Source: an uncultured Prevotellaceae bacterium
GTDB lineage: Bacteria; Bacteroidota; Bacteroidia; Bacteroidales; Muribaculaceae
DNA length: 64,000 bases
Assembly (NCBI GenBank): GCA_905210415.1
Contig: CAJLWM010000006.1
Span: forward strand, 4,477-68,476
Direction of reading: 5' to 3'
Notes under the pieces: generated by a model
Database searches by the model: none
Seen by the model: only the letters and a program-made list of their open reading frames with translations
What the model was told of the DNA's origin: nothing
Part shown: piece after piece, positions 28,066-36,711 of the stretch
Layout of the letters: the number at the start of each line of letters is the position of its first letter
How positions within the stretch are numbered: position 1 is the first letter of the stretch
Made by a program: the position numbers and the translations under genes

Positions 28066-29388
28066 TTATTTTACTTCTGAGATTACTTTGCCGGATTTAA
28101 AGTGTGTCACCAGTTCGTCGCCAGCGGTCAGTTGCGAGGCGTCGGTCACTGCATGCCCGTTGTGTAGGGTGAGTGAGTAGCCGCGGTTGAGCGTGTTTTG
28201 TGGCGATAGCAGATTCACTTTGTCGCTGAGATTGTCGATGCGCATTTTCTCACGCTGAACGATTTGTTGCGCCACAGAGGCTATGACCGCAGCGTATTTG
28301 CCAAGCAACGCATTTGCTGTGGTGACTCTGCCCGATACGGTGGCTGGAATAACCGCCATCAGGCGATTGAGCTTTAGTTTCTCCTTGTCGAGAATTGAGT
28401 TGGCAAGGATAGGGATATTATCGCTGATATATTGCAGATGCTTGTTTTCTTCTCGCAATATATATGTGACAGTATTTATGATTTCGTTTTTGTAGTCAAT
28501 CACTGTTTGCAGGCATTGGTTGCATTGTGAGATAATCCATTCTGCGGCAGCGGTAGGTGTTTTAACTGGAATGGAAGCCACGTAGTCGAGCACCGTAGTG
28601 TCGCGTTCGTGTCCGATACCTGTGATTACGGGTAGGGGACAATTGGCCACGTTGAGGGCGAGGTCGTAGTTGTCAAACGAGTTGAGGTCGGTGGTAGATC
28701 CGCCACCACGAATTATCACCACTACGTCGAAAAGGTTGATGTAGCGATTGATGCGTTCAAGGGCATTGATCACCGAGGGCACAGTGTTTTGGCCTTGCAT
28801 GCTGGCGGCGAATAGGCATGTATAGAATTTTATGCCCATAGGGTTGTTTGCCAATTGCTTGCAGAAATCGCCGTAACCAGCCGCTCCGGCTGCCGAAATC
28901 ACGGCTATGCGCTGTGGCTTGGTGGGAATTCCCAATTCCTTGTTTCTGTTTATCACGCCTTCACGGGTGAGTCGTGCTAAGATTTCGCGACGTTGTCGGA
29001 GCATGTCGCCGAGCGTGAATTCCGGGGAAATATCAGTGACGTTGAGCGACAGTCCGTATTGCTCACTCATATTCACCGACACGCACAGCATCACCTTCAT
29101 GCCATTGCCAAGGTGCTGATTTGTGGCTGTCTCGAATTTATGAGTGATCTCATATACTTTGCTTGCCCATATCGTAGCGCGAGCCGTGGCGATAGTGGCA
29201 CCAGACTCGTCTTTCTCGAGCAGTTGCATATAGCAGTGTCTTGAGAATCTGAAGTCGCTGATTTCGGCAATCACCCATTGCTGTTGCAGCGTGGGGTTGG
29301 CCATAATGGTGCTTTTTACCGCGGCGAGATATTTGCGTAGGGTTATGCCTTCAGGTTGAGGTATGCTCATGTTCATGGCTGGAGGCAT
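28066..29388 (-). CDS. xseA: Exodeoxyribonuclease VII large subunit
   Basis: Catalytic subunit of exonuclease VII. The N-terminal OB-fold (about 10-110, QQQWVIAEISDFRFSRHCYM) is followed by the catalytic core with VVIIRGGGSTTDLNSFDNYD and TGIGHERDTTVLDYVAS, then a coiled-coil C-terminus ending in a GYSLTLHNG strand. I place the start at 29388, where ATG shares one base with the stop of the upstream gene (TAATG); internal ATGs at 29376 and 29370 are alternatives. The frame also extends 27 codons upstream into the DUF3256 gene, but that part does not look like XseA. At 440 residues the length is normal. Confidence 0.94.
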   Translation of the reverse strand: MPPAMNMSIPQPEGITLRKYLAAVKSTIMANPTLQQQWVIAEISDFRFSRHCYMQLLEKDESGATIATARATIWASKVYEITHKFETATNQHLGNGMKVMLCVSVNMSEQYGLSLNVTDISPEFTLGDMLRQRREILARLTREGVINRNKELGIPTKPQRIAVISAAGAAGYGDFCKQLANNPMGIKFYTCLFAASMQGQNTVPSVINALERINRYINLFDVVVIIRGGGSTTDLNSFDNYDLALNVANCPLPVITGIGHERDTTVLDYVASIPVKTPTAAAEWIISQCNQCLQTVIDYKNEIINTVTYILREENKHLQYISDNIPILANSILDKEKLKLNRLMAVIPATVSGRVTTANALLGKYAAVIASVAQQIVQREKMRIDNLSDKVNLLSPQNTLNRGYSLTLHNGHAVTDASQLTAGDELVTHFKSGKVISEVK

Positions 29389-30041
29389 TATTTTGTGATG
29401 CGACGATATTTCTTGCCTTCGAAGCGATAAGAGATGCTTGGCAAGAGATATTCCTTCACAGCGTCCCAATCTTCGGTGCTGAGAAACTTGTCGATGTTAA
29501 GGTGTGCCACAAGGCTATATGGCTCTTTAGCCGACAATTCGTAGGAAATAATCGGGAATTTAATGATTTGCATCAGTTCGCTAACCTTGTTCTTGTCGGT
29601 TTTAGGCTTAATGAAATCCTTCAGTGTAGGAGCCTTAAAAATGTCTTTTCTCTTAACAGGTGTCCAGTTTGTGTCGTAAAAAGAGATTTCGCTGTCTGGC
29701 GCAGGCAGCATAACGGTGTTCACCACCACCACTAATGAGTCGCTTGACGAAGGTGTGAGCAATTGCAAGTCCACCTCGTTTGACTCAGTGAGAGATATGG
29801 CGATGAAGTTGTCGGCGACATCGATGAGCTGCGAAGAAGTGTCGTCGTTAGACAGTTTGTTGCTTGCCGCCACCTTGTTGCCAGAGTCGTAATAGTCGAG
29901 CATATCCATGCGCGTGCGGCTTGGCAAAATCAGAAAGATGTTGTCGGGCTCAGATGTGAATATGTCGCGAATAGTCTTAGCTTCGCCAATAAAGGCGAAG
30001 CAAGACGCTATGCATAATATTGTAGATGTTATCAACCGCAT
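29388..30041 (-). CDS. DUF3256-type secreted protein
   Basis: A 217-residue protein with a signal peptide (about 1-21, ITSTILCIASCFAFIGEA) and no catalytic motif. Features I associate with the Bacteroidales DUF3256 family are the opening IRDIFTSEPDNIFLILPSR followed by MDMLDYYDSG, and the C-terminal SISYRFEGKKYRRI. It sits between the helicase and xseA, sharing one base with each, and is probably expressed from the helicase promoter. Function is unknown; it is presumably periplasmic. Confidence 0.75.
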   Translation of the reverse strand: MRLITSTILCIASCFAFIGEAKTIRDIFTSEPDNIFLILPSRTRMDMLDYYDSGNKVAASNKLSNDDTSSQLIDVADNFIAISLTESNEVDLQLLTPSSSDSLVVVVNTVMLPAPDSEISFYDTNWTPVKRKDIFKAPTLKDFIKPKTDKNKVSELMQIIKFPIISYELSAKEPYSLVAHLNIDKFLSTEDWDAVKEYLLPSISYRFEGKKYRRITK

Positions 30042-31960
30042 TATTTCAAATCATTGTGTTTATTGTGAAAAACTGCAGTGTGAAGTTGCACAAATTGTAA
30101 GGAAAAATCAGTGTTTTTTCTTTTTAAATTTGTCGTAGTTGCCGTGAAAGTCAGGTTTTTCACTTTTTTGTCTTTTCTGTCGCGTTTTTTGCCGTCCTTT
30201 TTGCTGGCGAAACGCTCTTCACGGCGGTCACGGCGGCTCTTTTTGAAACCGTCGTCGTCGCGGAGAGGGCGCTTGGCTGCTTTGCCCTTGTTTTCGCTTG
30301 CATAGTCCTTATCTGGCACGGCGATTTCGCAGTAGATGCGTTTGCCGAAGAAATCTTCGCCCTTGAGCGAAGAAATCACGCGGTGTGCATCACCCTTGCG
30401 AATATCAAAGAGCGAGTAGCCTGAGAGCAAGTCGATGCGGCCGATATCCACGCGCTGACCCTTTACTGATTGGTTGATGATTTCAATCAGGTTAGGAGCA
30501 AAAAATCCGTCGGCCTTACCGCAGTTGATATACACGCGTTCGTAGCCTTCTTCGCCCACGCGACGGTCTTTGTCCTCCATGCTGCGGTCAGAGCCTTTCT
30601 TGTCGCCCTTCTTCTTGCCTTTTTTGTCGTTTTCGGGCACGTCGAGCACGCGAGCGTCCTTGTAGTATTCAAGCAAACGGTTAGCCTCGAGCGAAAGCAC
30701 GCGCTTGAGCAAGTCTTCGGTGCTAAGCCATTCCAATTTTTTGATAATGCCTGGCAAGTATTCGTTGATTTGCTCTTCGTCGACGCTCACTTTTTCCAGA
30801 CGGTCGGCAAGATTGAAGAGTTGCTTAGTGATGATTTCCTTTGGCGAAGGCACCTCTTTGCGCTCAAATGCTTTGCCGATACGCTTTTCGATGTCTCTGA
30901 TTTTACCCTTTTCGCGCAGGTGAACAATCGATACCGACACACCAGTCTTGCCTGCACGGCCAGTACGGCCGCTTCGGTGGGTGTAAGTTGCAATATCGTC
31001 AGGCAAACCATAGTTGATAACGTGAGTGAGGTTGTCAACGTCGAGTCCGCGGGCAGCCACGTCGGTGGCAACCAACAATTGGATGGTGTGTTCGCGGAAT
31101 TTCTTCATTACGAGGTCGCGTTGTGCTTGCGAGAGGTCGCCGTGAAGCGAATCGGCGTTGTATCCGTCGGATATCAGCCAGTCGGCCACTTCTTGAGTCT
31201 CGCGGCGTGTGCGGCAGAAGATGATGCCGTAGATGCTTGGGCAATAGTCAGCCACGCGCTTCAGCGCGAGGTACTTGTCGCGAGCGTGCACCATATAGTA
31301 GATGTGGCGAACGTTTTCGGCGCCTTCGTTGCGCGAACCCACCACAATCTCTTCAGGATTGTGCATATATTTTTTTGCAATCGACTCAATCTCATTAGGC
31401 ATTGTGGCAGAGAAAAGCAGCATTTTGCGATCGTCTGGCACATGAGAGAGAATTTCGTTGATGTCGTCGATAAAGCCCATGTTGAGCATTTCGTCAGCCT
31501 CGTCGAGAATTACGGTTTTCACCATTCCCATATTCACTGTGTCGCGCTTGATAAGATCGAGCAAGCGGCCTGGGGTGGCAACCACAATGTGCACGCCACG
31601 GCGCAACATCTTTATTTGGCTTTCGATGCTCGAGCCGCCATACACTGGCAGCACGCGCAAGTTGCTGATGTATTTTGAATAGTCGGCGAGGTCGCCAGCG
31701 ATTTGCAGACACAATTCGCGTGTAGGCGCAATGATGAGGGCTTGAGGATTCTCAATCTCCACATCGATGCGTTGCAGCATTGGCAGACCGAAAGCTGCGG
31801 TCTTACCAGTGCCAGTCTGAGCCAGACCTATGATGTCGCCATCTTCGTGAAGAAGATGTGGTATTACTTTTTCTTGGATTGGCATTGGGTGGACATACCC
31901 TAATTCTGAAATTGCTTTGATAATATCCTCGCGGACTCCTAATTCTTCAAATGTCTTCAT
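30041..31960 (-). CDS. DEAD-box ATP-dependent RNA helicase (displaced C-terminal tail)
   Basis: RNA helicase of the DeaD/CsdA type, likely acting in ribosome assembly and RNA turnover. All motifs are present in order: AQTGTGKT, PTRELCLQ, TPGR, DEAD, SAT, ATDVAARGLDV and HRSGRTGRAG. A DbpA-like RNA-binding domain follows (about 472-547, RVYINCGKADGFF, RVISSLKGEDFFGKR) and then a Lys/Arg-rich tail. After residue 600 the annotated frame gives an odd, non-basic ending. In the -1 frame, entered at a run of six A (30164-30169 on the plus strand), the tail would instead read SEKPDFHGNYDKFKKKKH and stop at 30108. That suggests a frameshift or sequencing error. Overlap with the DUF3256 gene may therefore be accidental. 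Confidence 0.9.
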   Translation of the reverse strand: MKTFEELGVREDIIKAISELGYVHPMPIQEKVIPHLLHEDGDIIGLAQTGTGKTAAFGLPMLQRIDVEIENPQALIIAPTRELCLQIAGDLADYSKYISNLRVLPVYGGSSIESQIKMLRRGVHIVVATPGRLLDLIKRDTVNMGMVKTVILDEADEMLNMGFIDDINEILSHVPDDRKMLLFSATMPNEIESIAKKYMHNPEEIVVGSRNEGAENVRHIYYMVHARDKYLALKRVADYCPSIYGIIFCRTRRETQEVADWLISDGYNADSLHGDLSQAQRDLVMKKFREHTIQLLVATDVAARGLDVDNLTHVINYGLPDDIATYTHRSGRTGRAGKTGVSVSIVHLREKGKIRDIEKRIGKAFERKEVPSPKEIITKQLFNLADRLEKVSVDEEQINEYLPGIIKKLEWLSTEDLLKRVLSLEANRLLEYYKDARVLDVPENDKKGKKKGDKKGSDRSMEDKDRRVGEEGYERVYINCGKADGFFAPNLIEIINQSVKGQRVDIGRIDLLSGYSLFDIRKGDAHRVISSLKGEDFFGKRIYCEIAVPDKDYASENKGKAAKRPLRDDDGFKKSRRDRREERFASKKDGKKRDRKDKKVKNLTFTATTTNLKRKNTDFSLQFVQLHTAVFHNKHNDLK

Positions 31961-32007
31961 TAAAATGATGTTGGTGATAACTATGTGATTACTGACAGAA
32001 ATATTGC

Positions 32008-32066
32008 AGTGTGTCGTGATTACAAACTTCAGCGTTGCTTTTAGAGTAAGGCTTCATCGACACACT
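32008..32066 (-). promoter_or_regulatory. Possible structured leader of the DEAD helicase gene
   Basis: In the predicted leader, AGTGTGTCG (minus strand, 32066-32058) pairs perfectly with CGACACACT (32016-32008), a nine-base-pair stem closing a loop of about 41 bases. Long structured leaders control cold-shock helicase genes elsewhere, so a regulatory role is possible but untested. Confidence 0.4.
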
Positions 32067-32081
32067 CTCGTAAATCTTTTG

Positions 32082-32113
32082 CAAAGGTAATGCTTTTTTT
32101 CTCATTGTGCAAT
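32082..32113 (-). promoter_or_regulatory. Promoter of the helicase operon
   Basis: Minus strand: ATTG (32113-32110), 20-base spacer, TACCTTTG (32089-32082). The -7 box is a full match and the -33 box has one mismatch. The leader to the start at 31960 is about 115 bases. Confidence 0.7.
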
Positions 32114-32230
32114 AGCGTATTAGCGCAGATGTGGCGCAATGCTTAGGTGGCAAGCAATGGTGATGCGCATAATCGTGTAGCCAAGCATATCTTTTGTGTG
32201 GCGATTATATTGCTTTTCATCTTTTATATT

Positions 32231-32238
32231 TATCTTTG
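32231..32238 (+). promoter_or_regulatory. -7 element for the NPCBM-like gene
   Basis: TATCTTTG matches TAnnTTTG about 100 bases before the gene at 32337. The -33 box is unclear (TTGC at 32210-32213, spacer 17). The rest of the intergenic stretch 32114-32230 shows nothing assignable. Confidence 0.5.
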
Positions 32239-32336
32239 TATGAGATGGAATGCGCCTCAGCAATCGCGTCGATGCTGGGTTTGCACTCCGTAAATAGATA
32301 AACTAAAACTAAATTGTAGAATCCCTCACTCCGAAA

Positions 32337-34649
32337 ATGCCTATGAAAAGAATATGTTGTTTATTGGTGGTAATATTTGTGTGTGCTGGCATGGTGGCTC
32401 AGCGCCCTGCGCAGCGTGGCGTGCGCAGCAAGGCTAATAAAACTCAAGTGCAACGTCAGCCTCGTAAACAAGCCCAAAGCCAAGCTCGGGTGCGCTATCT
32501 GCTGAAAACGCTTCAACCAGTCGACACTTACGCTTACGGCGAGATTGACGGCGTGGAAATGTATGGCGGTGGCACATGGGGCAACGGCTTTTATTTCCAA
32601 TATACCAATGGCGAGAGTAATCCTGCGCGTGCGGTGTTTAATCTTGGTGGACAATACGATACCATGAAACTTGTGCTCGGTGTGCGCAAGGGTTCGTATG
32701 GTGGGAATCCGCGTGTGGTGACAATAGTGGCCGATGGCAATGTGATTTATGATGGAAAACTCACTTATCGCGACATATACAAGCGTATAACGCTTAATGT
32801 GAAGGGCGTAAATGAACTGAAATTTATGCTTCTTGAGGGTAATGGCGACGTGTGTTTTTCGGAAATCACGTTGTGGAAACCAGGTGAAACGCCAAAGGAC
32901 ACTGGATATGAGCCGGCAATGCCTAAGGAGAAGCAATTGCTTATTCGCGACGTTATGCCGTATACTGCGGTGAACACTTCCACCGGTACGGAGGTGATGC
33001 AGCATCACCTTGTGTCGCCAAATCACGGCGCAAAGACTGTGAAACTGGGAAATAAGGTCTACGACTACGGCATGATTCTAAAAATGGATGTTGGTCTTGT
33101 GGGCAACAATGCCGCTGAAACGCATTTCAATCTCAACGGAATGTATGATGTGTTGACCTTCACCGTAGGTCCGGTAAATACATCGAAGGCCACCAATGGC
33201 GTTGGGTGGATAACTATCATGGGCGACGACAAGATACTATATGAATATGAGATAAAGCAAGACGATATCGCTCAACAGGTAAGCCTGAATGTGTCGGGCG
33301 TGAAGAAACTTACTGTGGCGAGCGAACAGGAGAGCCATAGTCTCTATGGTGCTATCGTTGACGCGTGGCTGTATCCGAAGGGGCAGTCGCCTGAGGCAAA
33401 GACCGCAGAAAGCGCATCGGGCGACTCCACAGGTAAATTGAAACAATTGCCAGATGTGTGCAAGTTGATATCTAATATTCCGCCGTATGCTTTACGCGGC
33501 GCGGTAGATCATCAGTTGTATCGTGGAATGAGCGAGCATGTGGGATTCTCGATGGGTGGTACGCGATATAACGAAGGTTTTATTCTTTATCAGACAGCCC
33601 ATTTCTTCGACGATAACACCGTTTCGTTTGCTGCATTCGACCTTGGTGGCGAGTTTGATTATGTGAGTTTCACTACTGGTTTTGTGGGCAAGAGTTGGGT
33701 GATGAACAATGATATGCTCTATGTGTATGCCGATGATAAACTGATCTTGAAAGCGCCGCTCAATGCCACAAGCCCTAATCAGCATTACGTTTTGCCGATA
33801 AACAAATGCCGGAAATTGCGTTTTGAGAATGGCGGGCAGACCATGATGAACGTTGGTGCCTATGGTGTGGCCGACCTTGTGGTGTATCGTGGTAAACCGG
33901 TGGAAAACAATCTGTTTATGCATCCGGCGCCTACTTGTCCTGCAGAAGTTGATTTGATTGATTTGGGTAAGCCGTATCTGCACTATGTTTATACTATGCC
34001 AAGTGGCGCTTTTCTTGATGGCTCCACACGTCGACGCTACTTCACGATGCCTGATGGCACGCGCATCAACAAGGGCTTTGTGTTGCAGACCAGCACGCAC
34101 TTCTCGCTTGACCATGGCGTGCTGTCGGGAACCGATAATGCCGCCGGGGCAGTTGTTGGTGCCACTGCGGTTGGTGCATCGTTTGTGGCAGGTGCTGCTG
34201 TTGGTGGCACGCTGGTTGGAAGCACATTGGCTGGAGTGGCACCGCTACTGTTGCTCGCGGCAGGAGGCGAGGCTGTGGAAAATTCTTGTATTGCATTTAA
34301 TACCTATGGCGAGTATAGCTCGCTTACCTTCACTGTGGCGTGCCTCAAAACAGCCGCTGATAGCCAATTGTTGGGTAAGGATGTTTATCAGAAAGATAAT
34401 AGTCGCTATCGCGAAACTTTGCTTGTCGGAGCCGATCAAACAGTTGTGGCAGATCTCGCCGTTTGGGAATCGATGCAACCAAAGACCGTGACCATTCCGA
34501 TTAATAATTGCCAGCAACTCATGTTCTGGTTGTCGAACACCAATGGCATGTCGGGGCGATATGTGTTCTACGATGTGAAACTATCGAAGACCGCAAAGCC
34601 AGAATCCATCCCGTCGGATATGCGTCAGAAGCGCAAGAAAACTAAGTGA
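32337..34649 (+). CDS. Secreted protein with four NPCBM-like modules
   Basis: A 770-residue protein with a signal peptide (about 1-21, CCLLVVIFVCAGMVAQ), a basic linker (22-50), then four related modules at about 52-185, 200-350, 375-525 and 540-755. Each has a 'Y…GG…NGF' opening, a central FNLGGQYD- or FDLGGEFD-like strand and a late LNVKGVNELKF or VLPINKCRKLRF strand, the pattern of NPCBM carbohydrate-binding modules. No enzyme domain is present. The fourth module is interrupted by a hydrophobic Gly/Ala-rich stretch (about 600-645; AGAVVGATAVGASFVAGAAV then GGTLVGSTLAGVAPLLLLAA). The tail is basic (MRQKRKKTK). It may bind surface glycans; function is not established. An in-frame ATG at 32343 is an alternative start. 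Confidence 0.78.
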   Translation: MPMKRICCLLVVIFVCAGMVAQRPAQRGVRSKANKTQVQRQPRKQAQSQARVRYLLKTLQPVDTYAYGEIDGVEMYGGGTWGNGFYFQYTNGESNPARAVFNLGGQYDTMKLVLGVRKGSYGGNPRVVTIVADGNVIYDGKLTYRDIYKRITLNVKGVNELKFMLLEGNGDVCFSEITLWKPGETPKDTGYEPAMPKEKQLLIRDVMPYTAVNTSTGTEVMQHHLVSPNHGAKTVKLGNKVYDYGMILKMDVGLVGNNAAETHFNLNGMYDVLTFTVGPVNTSKATNGVGWITIMGDDKILYEYEIKQDDIAQQVSLNVSGVKKLTVASEQESHSLYGAIVDAWLYPKGQSPEAKTAESASGDSTGKLKQLPDVCKLISNIPPYALRGAVDHQLYRGMSEHVGFSMGGTRYNEGFILYQTAHFFDDNTVSFAAFDLGGEFDYVSFTTGFVGKSWVMNNDMLYVYADDKLILKAPLNATSPNQHYVLPINKCRKLRFENGGQTMMNVGAYGVADLVVYRGKPVENNLFMHPAPTCPAEVDLIDLGKPYLHYVYTMPSGAFLDGSTRRRYFTMPDGTRINKGFVLQTSTHFSLDHGVLSGTDNAAGAVVGATAVGASFVAGAAVGGTLVGSTLAGVAPLLLLAAGGEAVENSCIAFNTYGEYSSLTFTVACLKTAADSQLLGKDVYQKDNSRYRETLLVGADQTVVADLAVWESMQPKTVTIPINNCQQLMFWLSNTNGMSGRYVFYDVKLSKTAKPESIPSDMRQKRKKTK

Positions 34650-34682
34650 TTACAAGTCAGACTTTACCAATGAGATCGCACA

Positions 34683-34728
34683 AAAAAATGAACTGCACTC
34701 CAAAAGTTTCTAACTTTTGGAGTGCAGT
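34683..34728 (-). terminator. Terminator of the trmB-mrp operon
   Basis: A perfect 17-base-pair stem (34692-34708 with 34712-34728) with a three-base loop. On the minus strand it is followed within a few bases by a run of seven T, so it ends the mrp transcript; it may also stop the convergent NPCBM-like gene. Confidence 0.88.
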
Positions 34729-34757
34729 CTCATATTGATTAAGCCTATGTAAAAGGA

Positions 34758-35861
34758 TTATTGCATTTCAACCTTTGTGGTAGGAGGTAGGGTGGCGTTG
34801 CGTCGTTCGGTTGCTTCTGCTACAGAGCGAGCCAAATTCATAAATGCGGCACCCGATACTGAGTTTTGCAATACCACAGGTGTACCGTCATCGCCGCCGC
34901 GGCAGATGCTTGCCACCAAAGGAATCTGTCCGAGCAATGGCACTTCGAGGCGTTCTGCCAATTGCTTGCCGCCATCTTTGCCGAAGATGAAGTATTGTTC
35001 ATCGGGGTGAGCGGCGGGAGTAAACCACGACATGTTTTCCACAAGACCTAAGATTGGCACATTCACTTGTTCGCTCTGGAACATGCTGATGCCTTTACGA
35101 GCATCGGCGAGAGCTACTTCTTGTGGTGTAGACACTACTATAGCGCCGGTGATGGCGAGCGTCTGCACGAGGGTGAGGTGAATGTCGCTTGTGCCAGGAG
35201 GCATGTCGATGACGAAATAGTCGAGGTCGCCCCAATTGGCCTCGGTGATAAGTTGCTTGAGCGCATTGCTTGCCATACCTCCACGCCAAAGCACTGCTTT
35301 GTCAGGGTCGACAAGGAATCCGATAGAAAGAAGCTTCACGCCATATTTTTCTATCGGAAGAATCATGTCGCGACCATTCACTTTCTCCATATAGAGTTGC
35401 TCAGATTCGAGACCGAACATTTTAGGCATAGACGGGCCGAAGATATCGGCATCGAGCAATCCCACTTTGTAGCCAAGTTGCGCAAGAGCCACAGCAAGGT
35501 TGGCAGCAACGGTAGATTTGCCCACACCGCCTTTGCCCGACGATACGCCGATGATATTTTTCACGCCGGCGAGAGGGCGCTCAGGCTTTGGAGCGGCAGG
35601 TTTGCGGATGATTGTGGCGATGTTGCCTTTAATGTCGATTTCGTCGCTAATGTATGTGAGAAGTGCTGTTTCGGCCGACTTGATGAGAGATTTCATGAAT
35701 GGGTCGGTAGGCTTGTCGAAAATCAGAGAGAACGACACTTTGTTGCCGTCGATGCGTATGTCGTCGGCTACCATGCCCGAGCTGACAATATCTTTGCCAG
35801 TGCCAGGGTAGCGCACTTTGGAGAGAGCGTCGAGTATGAGTTTTGGATATAATCTTTCCAT
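34758..35861 (-). CDS. mrp: Mrp/ApbC-type iron-sulfur carrier ATPase
   Basis: P-loop ATPase that binds and transfers Fe-S clusters to apoproteins. An N-terminal MIP18-like domain (about 1-85, LYPKLILDALSKV) precedes the deviant Walker A GVSSGKGGVGKSTVAANLAV (near residue 105), then LLDADIFGPSMPKMFG and the switch VIDMPPGTSDIHLTL. I start at the ATG at 35861; an ATG 51 bases upstream is in frame but overlaps trmB and adds a Lys/Asn-rich stretch. The C-terminal CxxC seen in many Mrp proteins is absent, the region reading VENMSWFTPAAHPDEQYFIF, as I recall for other Bacteroidetes. It lies downstream of trmB. Confidence 0.93.
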   Translation of the reverse strand: MERLYPKLILDALSKVRYPGTGKDIVSSGMVADDIRIDGNKVSFSLIFDKPTDPFMKSLIKSAETALLTYISDEIDIKGNIATIIRKPAAPKPERPLAGVKNIIGVSSGKGGVGKSTVAANLAVALAQLGYKVGLLDADIFGPSMPKMFGLESEQLYMEKVNGRDMILPIEKYGVKLLSIGFLVDPDKAVLWRGGMASNALKQLITEANWGDLDYFVIDMPPGTSDIHLTLVQTLAITGAIVVSTPQEVALADARKGISMFQSEQVNVPILGLVENMSWFTPAAHPDEQYFIFGKDGGKQLAERLEVPLLGQIPLVASICRGGDDGTPVVLQNSVSGAAFMNLARSVAEATERRNATLPPTTKVEMQ

Positions 35862-35877
35862 TATTTTATTGATTTTT

Positions 35878-36663
35878 TTATTCTTCTTCGTTTTGTTGTT
35901 CTCCGCCGTCAATCATCTGTGGGCATTGTATGTATCCACGAGAGAAACTGCGGTAGGTGTCTTCTTCAATCTCAATATCAGGTTCGGCGAGTTCGCCATT
36001 GAGAGGAAGGTGGAATTTGATGTATTTGATAGTCAGACCGCGGGCAAGCCATTGGCGCTCGTAGTAAGTCTTTATTTCAAGGATGTCGTCGGCGATGCCA
36101 GAGCCATAAAGGTTGTTGGTGTTGACCTCGGTGTCGAAGTTGTTGAGGCGCACCAGTGCATCGGTGTAGGTGTAGAGGAAAGGGCTATCAGTCTTGAGAT
36201 GCACGATGCCGCCATCGCTGAGGATGTTGCGATAAAGCGCAAGGAAGCGAGTGCTGGTGAGGCGTTTGCGCACTTTCTTCATCTGAGGATCGGGGAATGT
36301 GATCCATATCTCGCTCACCTCGCCATTGGCAAAGAAGTGCTCGATCAATTCGATGTCGGTGCGAAGGAAAGCCACATTGGTGATGCCTTCCTTGGTGGCT
36401 TCGGTGGCGCCAGTCCACATGCGCGCGCCTTTGCAGTCTATTCCGATATAGTTTTTGTTGGGGAATCGGCGAGCCAAGCCTACTGCGTATTCACCTTTGC
36501 CGCAGCCCAATTCCAGCACGATAGGATTGTCGTTGTGGAAAAACTCTTGGTTCCACTTGCCCTTTAGAGGAAATTCCTCTTTTTGTATTCTTGCGAAAGG
36601 ATACTGCAGCACGCAACTGAGTGTATCCATTTCGGCGAACTTTTTCAGTTTGTTTTTACCCAT
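35878..36663 (-). CDS. trmB: tRNA (guanine-N7-)-methyltransferase
   Basis: SAM-dependent enzyme that makes m7G46 in the variable loop of tRNAs. Of 261 residues, the core shows the SAM motif [20 protein letters not shown], then [16 protein letters not shown], the catalytic region [20 protein letters not shown] and [14 protein letters not shown]. Length and motif order are normal, with a C-terminal acidic end. It is the first gene of the trmB-mrp pair; 16 bases separate the stop from the mrp start. Confidence 0.95.
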   Translation of the reverse strand: MGKNKLKKFAEMDTLSCVLQYPFARIQKEEFPLKGKWNQEFFHNDNPIVLELGCGKGEYAVGLARRFPNKNYIGIDCKGARMWTGATEATKEGITNVAFLRTDIELIEHFFANGEVSEIWITFPDPQMKKVRKRLTSTRFLALYRNILSDGGIVHLKTDSPFLYTYTDALVRLNNFDTEVNTNNLYGSGIADDILEIKTYYERQWLARGLTIKYIKFHLPLNGELAEPDIEIEEDTYRSFSRGYIQCPQMIDGGEQQNEEE

Positions 36664-36711
36664 AAAATTTCAGCCTAATAGATTTGTAGTGATTGTGAAG
36701 AGGGTGGAGCA

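Noticed and set aside
29389..29469. Longer N-terminus for XseA
   Set aside because: The extra 27 residues overlap the DUF3256 gene and do not look like the family; the TAATG overlap at 29388 is more natural.
30470..31678. A 402-codon open frame opposite the DEAD-box helicase
   Set aside because: The helicase motifs on the other strand are unmistakable; the antisense frame is a by-product of its codon bias and resembles nothing.
35067..35852. A 261-codon plus-strand frame opposite mrp
   Set aside because: Antisense to a clear P-loop ATPase and rich in Cys, His and Ala in a pattern typical of shadow frames.
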